A stretch of 64,000 bases of DNA from NCBI GenBank assembly GCA_017744415.1, contig JAGIBJ010000117.1, positions 1-64,000 on the forward strand, written 5' to 3'. Source of the DNA: Solirubrobacteraceae bacterium (GTDB taxonomy: Bacteria; Actinomycetota; Thermoleophilia; Solirubrobacterales; Solirubrobacteraceae). Every line of letters starts with the position of its first letter. Position 1 is the first letter of the stretch. The notes under the pieces are model-generated. The model had not been told where the DNA came from. It made no database searches and worked only from the letters and a program-made list of their open reading frames with translations. Made by a program: the position numbers and the translations under genes. This document shows, in pieces, positions 26,007-34,762 of the stretch.

Positions 26007-27830
26007 CTAGCGCGGGCGAGGACCGCCGCCGCTGCGGCGCGGGCCGCCGGTGCGCGGACCGCGCGACTGCCAGCCGCCTTCGCTGCGGCCGTGCCGCTCG
26101 CCACCGCGGCGCGGGCCACGGTCGTCCTGGCGGGGGCCGCCGTGGCTGCTGCCGCGGTCGTTGCGGGGGCCGCGCTCGCCGTAGCCGCCGCCACCCTGCG
26201 GGCGGTCGTCGCGCTGACCACGGCCCGAGGTGTAGCCGCCCGACGGGCGCGACTCGTAGCGGCCGCGGGACTCGCCCTGACTGCCACGCGAATCACGGTC
26301 GCCATAGCCGCCGCGGTTGTCGCCACGCCCCTGACCGCCGCCGCGCGGGCCGCGGTCGTCCTGGCGGAACCCACCGCCACGGTTGTTGTCGCGACGCGGG
26401 CCACGGTCGCCGTAGCCACCACGGTCGCGATCGCCGTAGCCGCCGCGGTCCTGGCGCGGGCCGCGATCGTCCTGGCGGAAGCCGGCACGATCCTCGCCGC
26501 TGGTGCCGCGCGAGCCACGGTCGTCGAAGCTCCGCGGGGCGCGATCCTCGTAGCCCTGACGACGCGGGCGTCCGGCGCCACGCTGGCCGCCGCCCTCGTG
26601 GCGACGACCTTCTCCGGCCGGCCGCTGCTGCTGGCCGCCGCCGCGGTTGCCGCCCTTCTTCTTCTTGCCGCCGGCGCGCGCCTGCGGATCCATGCCGCCC
26701 TCCTCGAAGCGGTCGGCGAGCCCGAGATCCCGAGCGATCTCGGCCATGTCGCCGACCTGGTCCGGGGCGACGAGCGTGATGCCGATACCGTCGCGGCCCG
26801 CACGACCGGTGCGGCCGATGCGGTGCACGTACGTCTCGCGGTCCTCGGGGATGTCGTAGTTGATGACGTGCGTGATGTCGTCGATGTCGATGCCGCGCGC
26901 GGCGACATCGGTGGCGACGAGCACGTCGATCTTGCCGCGCTCGAAGGCGGCCAGGGCGCGCTCACGCTGCCCCTGCGTCTTGCCGCCGTGCATCGCGCCG
27001 GCGTTCACGCCGGCCTGATCGAGCCGACGCGAGAGGCGATCGGCGCCGTGCTTGGTGCGCACGAACACGATCGCGAGGCCACGCTCCTCGTGCTCGAGGA
27101 GGTCGAGGAGCAGGCCGACCTTGTCGCCGCCCTCGGTATCGACGAACCGGTGGTCCATCTCGGTGATCGGGCGGGTCGGCGGAGCGAAGACGTGCGTCGC
27201 GGCGTCCTCGGTGTAGGCCGTGGCGATCTTGCCGGCCTCGCCGTCGAGCGTCGCCGAGAAGAACAGCGTCTGGCGGTCGTCCGGAACGAGGCCCACGATG
27301 CGGTCGATCGCGGGCTTGAAGCCCATGTCGAGCATGCGGTCCGCCTCGTCGAGCACGAGGATCTCGACCTGCCCCAGATCGAAGGCGCGGCGCTGGAGGA
27401 GATCCTCGAGGCGGCCGGGCGTGGCGACGATCACGTGGGCGCGAGCGGCCTCACGGGCCTGCTTCTGGATACCGACACCGCCGTAGACGGCAGCGACGCG
27501 CAGCGCGAGCGCGTGGGCCACCTCGCGCGACTCCTCGACGATCTGCGAGGCGAGCTCGCGGGTCGGGGCGAGGATCAGCGCGGCGGGGCGGCCGGCATCG
27601 TTCGCGTTGAGGCAGTCGAGCAGCGGAACCATGAAGGCGAGCGTCTTGCCGGAGCCCGTGGGGCTCTTCGCGAGGATGTCGCGGCCTTCGAGGATGTCGG
27701 GGAGCACCATCGCCTGCACAGGCAGGGGGCGCTCGTAGCCGCGCTTCTCGAGGGCGCCGGCAGCTGCCGGGCTGACACCGAGTTCGCGGAAGGTGGCCGC
27801 CGTATCGGCGGGCGTGGGAATGGAAGTCAT
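26007..27830 (-). CDS. DEAD-box RNA helicase with long RGG/DRG-rich tail
   Basis: An ATP-dependent RNA helicase of 607 residues. The core (about 15-370) has the Q motif with YERPLPVQAMVLP, motif I SPTGSGKT, Ia PTRELA, Ib TPGR, motif II LDEADRM, motif III SAT, motif V VATDVAARGIDI and motif VI HRIGRTGRAGR. After residue about 385 a tail of some 220 residues contains dozens of RGG, DDRGPR and GGYGDR repeats and almost no hydrophobic residues. Such tails bind RNA non-specifically and favour phase separation. The ATG at 27830 has AGGA six bases upstream. The 320-bp leader may carry cold-shock-type control (inference), as such helicases often act in RNA unfolding at low temperature. Confidence 0.94.
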   Translation of the reverse strand: MTSIPTPADTAATFRELGVSPAAAGALEKRGYERPLPVQAMVLPDILEGRDILAKSPTGSGKTLAFMVPLLDCLNANDAGRPAALILAPTRELASQIVEESREVAHALALRVAAVYGGVGIQKQAREAARAHVIVATPGRLEDLLQRRAFDLGQVEILVLDEADRMLDMGFKPAIDRIVGLVPDDRQTLFFSATLDGEAGKIATAYTEDAATHVFAPPTRPITEMDHRFVDTEGGDKVGLLLDLLEHEERGLAIVFVRTKHGADRLSRRLDQAGVNAGAMHGGKTQGQRERALAAFERGKIDVLVATDVAARGIDIDDITHVINYDIPEDRETYVHRIGRTGRAGRDGIGITLVAPDQVGDMAEIARDLGLADRFEEGGMDPQARAGGKKKKGGNRGGGQQQRPAGEGRRHEGGGQRGAGRPRRQGYEDRAPRSFDDRGSRGTSGEDRAGFRQDDRGPRQDRGGYGDRDRGGYGDRGPRRDNNRGGGFRQDDRGPRGGGQGRGDNRGGYGDRDSRGSQGESRGRYESRPSGGYTSGRGQRDDRPQGGGGYGERGPRNDRGSSHGGPRQDDRGPRRGGERHGRSEGGWQSRGPRTGGPRRSGGGPRPR

Positions 27831-28151
27831 GCGAGTCCTATGGAGCGGCACGCGTGCCGCCGGGCGGCCTGCGCGCGGCGCAGGCGTCCGTATTCGGTTG
27901 AGGCCGCTGGCGTTGCGGCGGGGCGCTCGCGCCAGAGTGACGCGGTGCGTTTCGGGGAGTGGCGACTGACCCGAGACGCCTCAGAGGGCGGTGCACTGGC
28001 GAGCTGCCCGCGCGGAGAGAACCGCGCGCCCCTGCAACTTAGCAGGCCTCGCGAGCCCGTCCGCCGCTGGGTGACCACCTGCACGCCGGTGCCCACGAGG
28101 CGCGTGCGGCCCTCCTCGCAGCGCGGAACCCCTGCTCAGCGCGGAGGCGCG
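27831..28151. other. 321-bp leader region upstream of the helicase
   Basis: No gene was found. It contains a perfect 12-bp palindrome GGCACGCGTGCC, about 20 bases before the helicase start, and a further GC-rich inverted stretch around CGCGCGGCGC. It is probably the 5' untranslated leader and promoter of the helicase gene. No riboswitch family was recognised. Confidence 0.4.
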
Positions 28152-29795
28152 CTAGCGCAGCTTGAGCGAGGCGACGTCGGTGCGGGCGTCGCGGCCGCGG
28201 AGCACCACGCTGTAGGCAACGTCCCAGAAGTCGCGCTCCGCGAGTGAAGCCTGGGCGACGAGCCGGCCGCTGGCCGCCACGCGCTGCGGGAGGAGCTTGG
28301 CCTGGCTGCCGAGGCGGGCGGCCTCGTTCACCGGGTCGCCCATCACCGTGTATTCGAAGCGCTCCTGGGTGCCCATGTTGCCGGCGATCACCTCGCCGCC
28401 GGAGAGTCCGATCGTGGCGGGCGTCTCGGAGGCGTCGCGCACCAGCGCGTCGGCGAGTTCGCGTGCGCAGGCCAGCGCATGCGTCGCGTAGTCGTCCTGG
28501 GCCACCGGCGCGCCGAAGATGATCAGCGCGCCGTCGCCCGCGAACTTGTTCACCACGCCGCCGTGGCGGGCCGTCACCGTCACGATCACCTCGAAGAAGC
28601 GGTTGATGAGCTCGACCACCTCGCCGGCGGGGCGCTGCATCGCGATCGACGTCGAGCCGATCACGTCGACGAACATCGCCGCCACCTCGCGCGTCTGGCC
28701 GCCGAGCTCGGCGCCACGCTCGAGGGCCGTCTCGGCGATCTCGTCGCCCACGTGCCGGCCGAAGAGATCACGCAGCGCCTCGCGCTCCTCGATGCCCGTC
28801 GCCATCTCGTTGAAGCCGGCCTGCAGGAGGCCGAAGTCGGTGGCGTCGTTGATGTCGACGCGCGCGGCGAGGTCGCCTTCGGTGAGGCGGCGTACGGCGC
28901 GGCGCAGCTCGCGGATCGGGTCGCCGACGGCGCGCGCGGTGACGACCTCGGCGAAGAGCCCGGCCGTGAGGGTGATCGACGACAGCACGAACATCGTCCG
29001 GCCCAGGCGCCCGGCCGTGGTGCCCTCGATCGCGCCCGTGATCTCGAAGAGGCCGACGAGCCACACGCCGAGCACGGCGCTACCGGTGCCGAGGAGCCAC
29101 GTGAGGATCTGGCGGGTCGCGACGCTCGGCAGGGCGGGCGTGGCATCCGGGCGGTGGGTGAGCACCACGCGGGCCGCCGGGCGCATCACGCGCTCGACGA
29201 GCAGGTAGCCGAAGGCACTCGTGGACAGGCCACCGATCAGGCAGGTGAGGCCGAAGCGCACGGCGGTCTCACCCGAGTCGAAGGCGGTGATCACGATCGC
29301 GCCGATCGCGGCGATCATCCACAAGGAGACGAGCGTGCGCATCACGCGCAGCGGTGCTCGGAGCACCGCGAGCTCCTCCTCCAGCGTGGGTGCGCGGGCT
29401 TGGCGAAGCCACACCCACGCCTGGTTGCTCTGGCGCAGGATGAGCGCGCCGCCGAGGAAGAACGCGATCGTGATCCACGTCGCCGCGCCGATGAGCAGCA
29501 CCTGCCCGACCGTGCCGTCGGGCAGCGAGGCGCCGGGTACGACGAACAGGTTCAGGACGACGATGATCGCCGCGCCGATGAGGTTGGCGATCACGAGCGC
29601 GATGCCGGCGGTCACCTGGTAGGCGCGGAGGAGCTTCGGCCCGGGAAGGTGCGCGATCGGCCGCACGACGAACCGACCGAGGCGGGTCGACGGCTCCCAC
29701 GCGGCGGCATCTGCCACCTGAGGCGGCAGATCTGGATCGGAGGCACCCGCGTGGGTGGGGAGCGGAGGCTCCTCGTGTGGCGCGGTGGCGTTCAC
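28152..29795 (-). CDS. Membrane class III adenylate/guanylate cyclase with HAMP domain
   Basis: A 547-residue protein. The N-terminus is Pro-rich and cytoplasmic, followed by six hydrophobic helices (about 55-295), a HAMP domain (about 290-345, ending DFGLLQAGFNEMATGIEERE) and a class III cyclase domain (365-540). The catalytic segment AAMFVDVIGSTSIA supplies metal-binding Asp377, NKFAGDGALIIFGAP the second acidic region, and YTVMGDPVNEAARL the transition-state part. The layout matches the mycobacterial Rv1318c/Rv1319c/Rv1320c/Rv3645 group, so cAMP is the likely product. The start is GTG. With the c-di-GMP enzymes this gives the window a second nucleotide second-messenger system. Confidence 0.92.
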   Translation of the reverse strand: MNATAPHEEPPLPTHAGASDPDLPPQVADAAAWEPSTRLGRFVVRPIAHLPGPKLLRAYQVTAGIALVIANLIGAAIIVVLNLFVVPGASLPDGTVGQVLLIGAATWITIAFFLGGALILRQSNQAWVWLRQARAPTLEEELAVLRAPLRVMRTLVSLWMIAAIGAIVITAFDSGETAVRFGLTCLIGGLSTSAFGYLLVERVMRPAARVVLTHRPDATPALPSVATRQILTWLLGTGSAVLGVWLVGLFEITGAIEGTTAGRLGRTMFVLSSITLTAGLFAEVVTARAVGDPIRELRRAVRRLTEGDLAARVDINDATDFGLLQAGFNEMATGIEEREALRDLFGRHVGDEIAETALERGAELGGQTREVAAMFVDVIGSTSIAMQRPAGEVVELINRFFEVIVTVTARHGGVVNKFAGDGALIIFGAPVAQDDYATHALACARELADALVRDASETPATIGLSGGEVIAGNMGTQERFEYTVMGDPVNEAARLGSQAKLLPQRVAASGRLVAQASLAERDFWDVAYSVVLRGRDARTDVASLKLR

Positions 29796-29858
29796 GACTC
29801 CAAACCCTACGCATCGAGCCCACCCGGTCGCGGCCCTCGACGCCCACGGTGCGTCAGC

Positions 29859-31346
29859 TCACGGTACGGGTTGGTGTGCCGAGAGGGGAGTCGCGATCTC
29901 CTCCAGGCTCTTGCGCTCCGCGTTCACGGAGAGTGCGACGGCCACGAGCCCGGCGACCACCATGAGCGCGGCGCCGATGCCGAACGCCAGCACGACGTCA
30001 TCCGGATTGCCGGTCGCGGTGAGCCGGGAGAACACCTGCGGACCGGTGATCCCGCCCACGGCGGTGCCGAGGGCGTAGAAGAAGGCGATGGCCATCGCGC
30101 GCGTCTCCATCGGGAACACCTCGCTCACCGTGAGGTAGGCGGAGCTCGCGCCGGTCGACGCGAAGAACAGGACCACGCACCAGCAGGCCGTCATGCCGGT
30201 CGCGCTCAGCACGCCTGCATCGAAGAGCGCGGCGGTGCCGAAGAGCAGCAGGCCCGAGAGGATGTAGGTGCTCGAGATCATCACGCGCCGACCGAGCGAG
30301 TCGAAGAGGTGACCCAGCAGCACCGGGCCGAGGAAGTTGCCGATCGCGATCACGGCGTAGTAGTAGCCCGTGTGCGACGAGGGCACGTCGAAGTACTTGA
30401 TCAGGATGGTGGCGTACCCGAACGTGATCGCGTTGTAGAGGAACGCCTGCCCCACGAAGAGGGCGAATCCGAGCACGGTGCGGCGAGGGTAGGCGCGCAC
30501 GAGCGTCTGCGCGATCTCGCGGAAGCCGATCGCGTGGCGCGGGTGGATGGTGATCTTCTCGGTCACCGGCTCGAGCGGCGTGCCCGTCGAGCGTTCCACC
30601 TGCCGCTCGATGTCGTCGACGATCGCGTTCGCCTCCTCGGCGCGGCCGTGGATGAAGAGCCAGCGCGGGCTCTCCGGCACGTTGCGGCGGACGAGCAGGA
30701 TCACGACGCCGAGGATCGCTCCGAGCCCGAACGAGAGCCGCCAGCCGACGTCGCCCGCGAAGATCCCCTCGTTCAGCATCACCACGGACAGCAGCGAGCC
30801 GCCGACGGCGCCGAGCCAGAAGGAGCCGTTGATGACGATGTCGACCCGTCCGCGTACGCGGCTCGGGATGAGCTCGTCGATCGCTGAGTTGATCGCCGCG
30901 TACTCGCCGCCGATGCCGAAGCCCGTGAGGAAGCGGCAGACGAAGAACCACGTGGGTGAGGGGGAGAGCGCCGTGAGCGCGGTGGCGGCGAGGTAGACGC
31001 CGAGCGTGATGAGGAACAGCCGCTTGCGGCCCCAGCGATCGGTGAGCCAGCCGAAGAAGAGCGCACCGAGGCAGGCACCAGCCACGTAGAGCGAGGCGGC
31101 GAGGCCGCCGATGTCGGCCTCGGCGATGCGGATGCCGGCGCCCGGCTCGGTGAGGCGGGCGCCGACGTTGCCGACGAGCGTCACCTCCAGGCCGTCGAGG
31201 ATCCAGACGGTGCCGAGCCCGATCACCACCATCCAGTGCCAGCGCGACCACGGCAGGCGGTCCAGGCGCGCAGGAACGTCGGTCTCGATCGCGTTGCCGC
31301 CGCCCGCTCCGGCCACCGCCGGCTCGCTGCCCGTGCCGAACTTCAC
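29859..31346 (-). CDS. MFS sugar/metabolite-type transporter
   Basis: A 495-residue major-facilitator protein with twelve helices. Signature sequences include GWLTDRWGRKRLFL (motif A between helices 2 and 3), CRFLTGFGIGGEYAAINSAIDELIPSRVRGR (typical of the sugar/aromatic-acid symporter branch), a central cytoplasmic loop (residues about 230-290) and LFDSLGRRVMISSTY (second motif A). The GTG at 31346 was chosen as the only start close to the first helix that keeps clear of the divergent methyltransferase gene. The substrate cannot be told; relatives include metabolite:H+ symporters and putative niacin or glycolate-type carriers. Confidence 0.88.
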   Translation of the reverse strand: MKFGTGSEPAVAGAGGGNAIETDVPARLDRLPWSRWHWMVVIGLGTVWILDGLEVTLVGNVGARLTEPGAGIRIAEADIGGLAASLYVAGACLGALFFGWLTDRWGRKRLFLITLGVYLAATALTALSPSPTWFFVCRFLTGFGIGGEYAAINSAIDELIPSRVRGRVDIVINGSFWLGAVGGSLLSVVMLNEGIFAGDVGWRLSFGLGAILGVVILLVRRNVPESPRWLFIHGRAEEANAIVDDIERQVERSTGTPLEPVTEKITIHPRHAIGFREIAQTLVRAYPRRTVLGFALFVGQAFLYNAITFGYATILIKYFDVPSSHTGYYYAVIAIGNFLGPVLLGHLFDSLGRRVMISSTYILSGLLLFGTAALFDAGVLSATGMTACWCVVLFFASTGASSAYLTVSEVFPMETRAMAIAFFYALGTAVGGITGPQVFSRLTATGNPDDVVLAFGIGAALMVVAGLVAVALSVNAERKSLEEIATPLSAHQPVP

Positions 31347-31422
31347 GGGCGTGAGGCTACGTCGGCGCCACCGAGCCGGTGGGGGCGGAGCCGGTCGGAG
31401 CGGGCGGTCGTAGGCTCGTGCC

Positions 31423-32070
31423 ATGCCCGAGCCCCTCGCAGGCCCTTCGCACCCGCTCTTCTCCCGCGCGTGGGCGTTCGTGATGCGCCGCCTCGAGCCG
31501 CAGCAGTTGCGGGAGGGCCGGGAGCAGCTCGTGGCCGGGCTCGCGGGCACCGTGGTCGAGGTCGGCGCCGGAAGCGGCTCCATGTTCCCGCACTACCCGC
31601 GCGAGGTGGCGCGGGTGATCGCAGTCGAGCCGGAGCCCTACTTGCGTGAACAGGCGATCGCGGCCGCCGCCGATGCGGCCGTGGCGATCGAGGTGGTCGA
31701 CGGGATGGCCGACGCGCTGCCGCTCGGCGACGGTGAGGCCGATGCGGTGGTGGTCTCGCTCGTGCTCTGCTCGGTGCCCGACCAGGCCGCCGCGCTGGCC
31801 GAGGCTCGGCGCGTGCTGCGGCCGGGCGGCGAGCTGCGGTACTACGAGCACGTCGCCGAGCCGCGGGGCACGCGCGCCCGCCGCTACCAGGAGCTCGTCG
31901 ACCGCAGCGGCCTCTGGGCCCGCGCCGGCGGGGGCTGCCGCGTGGCACGGGAGACCGGCGACGCGATCCGCGCCGCCGGCTTCGTGGTCGAACGTGAGGA
32001 CGAGGTGATGTTCGGTCCGCGGGGCACGCCGGTGCGTCGCCACCTCGCCGGCGCCGCCGTCCGGCCCTGA
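31423..32070 (+). CDS. Class I SAM-dependent methyltransferase (type 11)
   Basis: A 215-residue methyltransferase. The SAM-binding glycine motif is VVEVGAGSGSMFPHYP; IAVEPEPYL gives the acidic residue for the ribose; ALPLGDGEADAVVVSLVLCSV and VLRPGGELRYYEHV are motifs IV and VI. This length and the RRYQELVDRSGLWARAGGGC segment match a group annotated as UbiE/phospholipid methyltransferase-like with unknown substrates. It is divergent from the MFS gene and 63 bp ahead of the glutathione peroxidase gene. Confidence 0.88.
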   Translation: MPEPLAGPSHPLFSRAWAFVMRRLEPQQLREGREQLVAGLAGTVVEVGAGSGSMFPHYPREVARVIAVEPEPYLREQAIAAAADAAVAIEVVDGMADALPLGDGEADAVVVSLVLCSVPDQAAALAEARRVLRPGGELRYYEHVAEPRGTRARRYQELVDRSGLWARAGGGCRVARETGDAIRAAGFVVEREDEVMFGPRGTPVRRHLAGAAVRP

Positions 32071-32133
32071 TCGGCCGCCGCGCGAGCCGCATCCGAGCCG
32101 GCCAGGCGCATCCGCCCGGCTAGCCTGGCTCTC

Positions 32134-32619
32134 GTGAGCCTCCTGAACGTTCCCCTCACCGCGCTCGACGGCAGCCCGCTGCCCGACGACGCCACCGACG
32201 GCAAGGTGGTGCTCGTCGTCAACGTCGCCTCGCGCTGCGGGCTCACACCCCAGTACACGGGCCTCGAGGCGCTCCAGCAGCGCTACGCCGACCAGGGTTT
32301 CACCGTGCTCGGCGCGCCGTGCAACCAGTTCATGGGTCAGGAGCCGGGGTCGGCCGAGGAGATCCAGACGTTCTGCTCCACGACCTACGGCGTGAGCTTC
32401 CCGCTCATCGAGAAGCTCGACGTGAACGGCGACGACCGCCACCCGCTCTACCAGCAGCTCACCGAGACCGCCGACGCCGAGGGCGCCGCCGGCGACGTGC
32501 AATGGAACTTCGAGAAGTTCCTCGTCGCCCCGGGCGGCGAGGTCCTCGCGCGCTTCCGCCCGACGGTGGTGCCCGAGGACGACGCCATCACCGGCGCCAT
32601 CGAGGCTGCCCTGGCGTAG
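32134..32619 (+). CDS. Glutathione peroxidase-family thiol peroxidase
   Basis: A 161-residue enzyme reducing peroxides, in actinobacteria most likely with thioredoxin or mycothiol rather than glutathione. The peroxidatic cysteine is in VNVASRCGLTPQY. The catalytic Gln is in APCNQFMGQEPG and the Trp in VQWNFEKFLV, completing the Cys-Gln-Trp triad. The extra cysteines in APCNQF and FCSTTYG fit the resolving cysteine of the thioredoxin-dependent type. The start is GTG. A hairpin terminator follows at 32654. Confidence 0.95.
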   Translation: MSLLNVPLTALDGSPLPDDATDGKVVLVVNVASRCGLTPQYTGLEALQQRYADQGFTVLGAPCNQFMGQEPGSAEEIQTFCSTTYGVSFPLIEKLDVNGDDRHPLYQQLTETADAEGAAGDVQWNFEKFLVAPGGEVLARFRPTVVPEDDAITGAIEAALA

Positions 32620-32653
32620 CACGTCCCCACTCGCATCACGCCTGGGCCCGCCC

Positions 32654-32675
32654 GCCCCGGGCGAAGACCCGGGGC
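32654..32675. terminator. Hairpin between converging peroxidase and HAD genes
   Basis: GCCCCGGG (32654-32661) pairs with CCCGGGGC (32668-32675) around CGAAGA. It lies 35 bp past the peroxidase stop, with the opposing gene ending at 32838. The rest of the 218-bp gap holds no gene that I can support. Confidence 0.7.
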
Positions 32676-32837
32676 ACCTCAGGGTGCGTTCCGGGGAGTC
32701 CCCCATGGCCCGCGCGGCTGCGTCGCGGCAGGGTTGTTCGCGTGCCGGGGAGTGCAACACCGCCGAACGCCCGATGGGCCGCCGTCGCCGAGCAGGCCGC
32801 CAGTGAGGCGGTGCGCGCCTGGCGGGCGTTCGCGCCG

Positions 32838-33392
32838 CTAGACGCCGAGTTGCTCGCGGATCCAGTCGAGCGCCTGGTCGAGGTGCTCGACGACGAGGTC
32901 GACGACCTCGGGCTGCTGCTCGTCGTAGCCGCGGTCGATGAACACGGTCTTCGTGCCGGCACGGCGGCCGGCCTCGATATCGCGCCAGCGGTCACCGACG
33001 GTGATGCTCGTGGCCAGATCGAGGTCGTACTTCGCGGCGAGGTCGAGCAGGAGGCCGGGATTGGGCTTGCGGCGAGGATCGGCGTCGTCGTCGGCCCAGG
33101 AAACGGCAAGATCGGTGATCCGCAGGGCCTGCACGACGGCGGTGTCGATCTGCTCGACGACGTACTGCGTGGTGAGGCCGCGGGCGACATCGGGCTGATT
33201 CGTCACGACGAAGAGCGGGATGCCGAGCTCCTCGAGCTCGCCGCACACCTGGCGGGCGCCCCGTGCGAGCGTCACATCGTCGACGCTGCGCACCGCACGC
33301 GGGCGTCCATCGACGATCGGCGCCTCGATGAGCGTGCCATCGCGGTCGAAGAACACCGCAGGACGGGATGAGCCAGCACTCACGCGGCTCAC
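32838..33392 (-). CDS. HAD subfamily IIIA phosphatase (GmhB / histidinol-phosphatase type)
   Basis: A 184-residue phosphatase. Motif I is FFDRDGTLIEAP (both Asp present), motif II VVTNQPDVARG, the motif III lysine is in RRKPNPGLLLDLA and motif IV is ITVGDRWRDIEAGRRAG. The family covers D-glycero-D-manno-heptose-1,7-bisphosphate phosphatase and histidinol-phosphate phosphatase. The metal-binding cysteine/histidine loop of classical GmhB is replaced here by SWADDDADPRRKP, so the zinc site is absent. Its position just outside the glycan locus makes a sugar-phosphate substrate plausible, but this is not shown by the sequence. Confidence 0.85.
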   Translation of the reverse strand: MSRVSAGSSRPAVFFDRDGTLIEAPIVDGRPRAVRSVDDVTLARGARQVCGELEELGIPLFVVTNQPDVARGLTTQYVVEQIDTAVVQALRITDLAVSWADDDADPRRKPNPGLLLDLAAKYDLDLATSITVGDRWRDIEAGRRAGTKTVFIDRGYDEQQPEVVDLVVEHLDQALDWIREQLGV

Positions 33393-33463
33393 CCTAGCCC
33401 GGGAGCCGGAACCTCAGTTGCTCCTGTGACCAACGTCCCGCGCACCGGCGGTCGCTCTTGGGG

Positions 33464-34762
33464 TCACACCACCTCGATCAGCACGCGCACCGCTCGCGAC
33501 GGATCGCCTTCATGGAACCACCTCACGCCTTCCTGAACGAGTCCCACGGTGAGCTCGTAGTGGCCAGCGGTCTCAGGGGTCGCGAGCTCGAGGATCACGC
33601 GCGCGCCGTCACCCGGCAGCAGGGGGTGGCCGAGCGCGGCGCGCGACTGCACGCGATCCTCGCCGCTTGCGCCGTGCCAGCGGGAGCCGACGTAGACGGG
33701 GAGCTCTCCCGAGCTGCTCAGCGTCGCGGTCCCGCCGTTCACGACCGACACCTCGACCGGCGACCACGAGCCGGCGGGCAGGCGGTCGAGCACGTTCACC
33801 GACGTGACGCTGGCCGCCGTGGAGGATCCGATCAGCGGAACGTCGCTCCGCAGGGTGTTGGCGATCGGCGGCGGATCGGCGCGCGTGTTCCCGGGAAGGT
33901 TCCCGAATCCCGCCTCGACGCCTGCGAGGAGCGCCTCGTCGATCCAGACGAGTGAGAACACCTCGTCGCTGGGCAACTCCCAGCGCGATCGCTCCTCGAA
34001 GGTATCGAGGTCGACCTCGACCACCGCTGCCCGGCCACCCTCGCCCTCGTGCCGGCGAGTGCTGACGCCCACGTAGACGACGCCGTCGTCCAAGAGCAGC
34101 CCGCGCGTCCATCCACCGAGCTCGACGCGCCGACCGACGACGCCCTGCGCATCGGTCCAGAGGAGCTCGAACCGAGCCGAGTTGCACACCAGCCACCCAC
34201 CGTCGTACGGCAGCGGGTCGTGCGGCCCGGTAAGCCCGGTCACGTGCCGTTCGCCGCTCTCGACATCGAGCACGAAGCCGGTGGCCTCGCGCGCTTTGAG
34301 CGGCGCCCGCCAGCCCTGGATCTCGTCGAACGCCCCGAAAGCGGTCACAACGAGCCTGCCGGACGCGTCGAGCGCCGGGCAGTTCAGGTGCCACGCGTCG
34401 ATCGCATCGGCGAAGCGATGCTCACGGATCGCGACGCCGTCGGCATCGAGCCAGTGCACCGCGTTGGTGCCCGTGCTCACGAGCGCGATCTCGGCATCGC
34501 TCGTCCACACGAGCCCATGCGGATCGGTGAGCCCGTCGAGCCGCCGGTACCAGCGCACGCCGGAGCGGTCGTACAGCAACACGTGCGTCTGCGAGTTGGG
34601 ATCGGCGTACCCCACGAGGGCGCGCACCAGTGCACGCCCGTCCCGGCTCACTGCGAGACCGACGGTCTCGAGGCGATCGATGCGCTCGAAGCCTCCCGGA
34701 CCGAGCTTGAACAGCCCGCCCCCGTCCGTACCGAATCCCGAGGCGACGAGCGTGCGCTCCAT
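33464..34762 (-). CDS. DUF4915-like beta-propeller protein with C-terminal beta domain
   Basis: A 432-residue protein. The first 290 residues look like a six-bladed propeller of the DUF4915 / TIGR03032 type: AWHLNCPALDASGRLVVTAF, GWRAPLKA, GLTGPHDPLPYDGGWLVCNS and GWTRGLLLDDGVVYVGVSTRR. The last 100 residues form a separate beta-sandwich (LPVYVGSRWHGASGE, then GHYELTVGLVQEGVRWF), a pattern I associate with domains attached to ABC-exporter Wzt subunits and glycan-locus proteins. It has no signal peptide. It is coupled to the glycosyltransferase upstream by a one-base overlap (34762). The function is unknown; a role in glycan recognition or modification is an inference from the locus. Confidence 0.7.
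   Translation of the reverse strand: MERTLVASGFGTDGGGLFKLGPGGFERIDRLETVGLAVSRDGRALVRALVGYADPNSQTHVLLYDRSGVRWYRRLDGLTDPHGLVWTSDAEIALVSTGTNAVHWLDADGVAIREHRFADAIDAWHLNCPALDASGRLVVTAFGAFDEIQGWRAPLKAREATGFVLDVESGERHVTGLTGPHDPLPYDGGWLVCNSARFELLWTDAQGVVGRRVELGGWTRGLLLDDGVVYVGVSTRRHEGEGGRAAVVEVDLDTFEERSRWELPSDEVFSLVWIDEALLAGVEAGFGNLPGNTRADPPPIANTLRSDVPLIGSSTAASVTSVNVLDRLPAGSWSPVEVSVVNGGTATLSSSGELPVYVGSRWHGASGEDRVQSRAALGHPLLPGDGARVILELATPETAGHYELTVGLVQEGVRWFHEGDPSRAVRVLIEVV

Noticed and set aside
28479-30887. A plus-strand open frame of 802 residues across the cyclase and MFS genes
   Set aside because: Antisense artefact; composition is Arg/Glu/Asp/His-heavy and crosses the boundary of two recognised genes.
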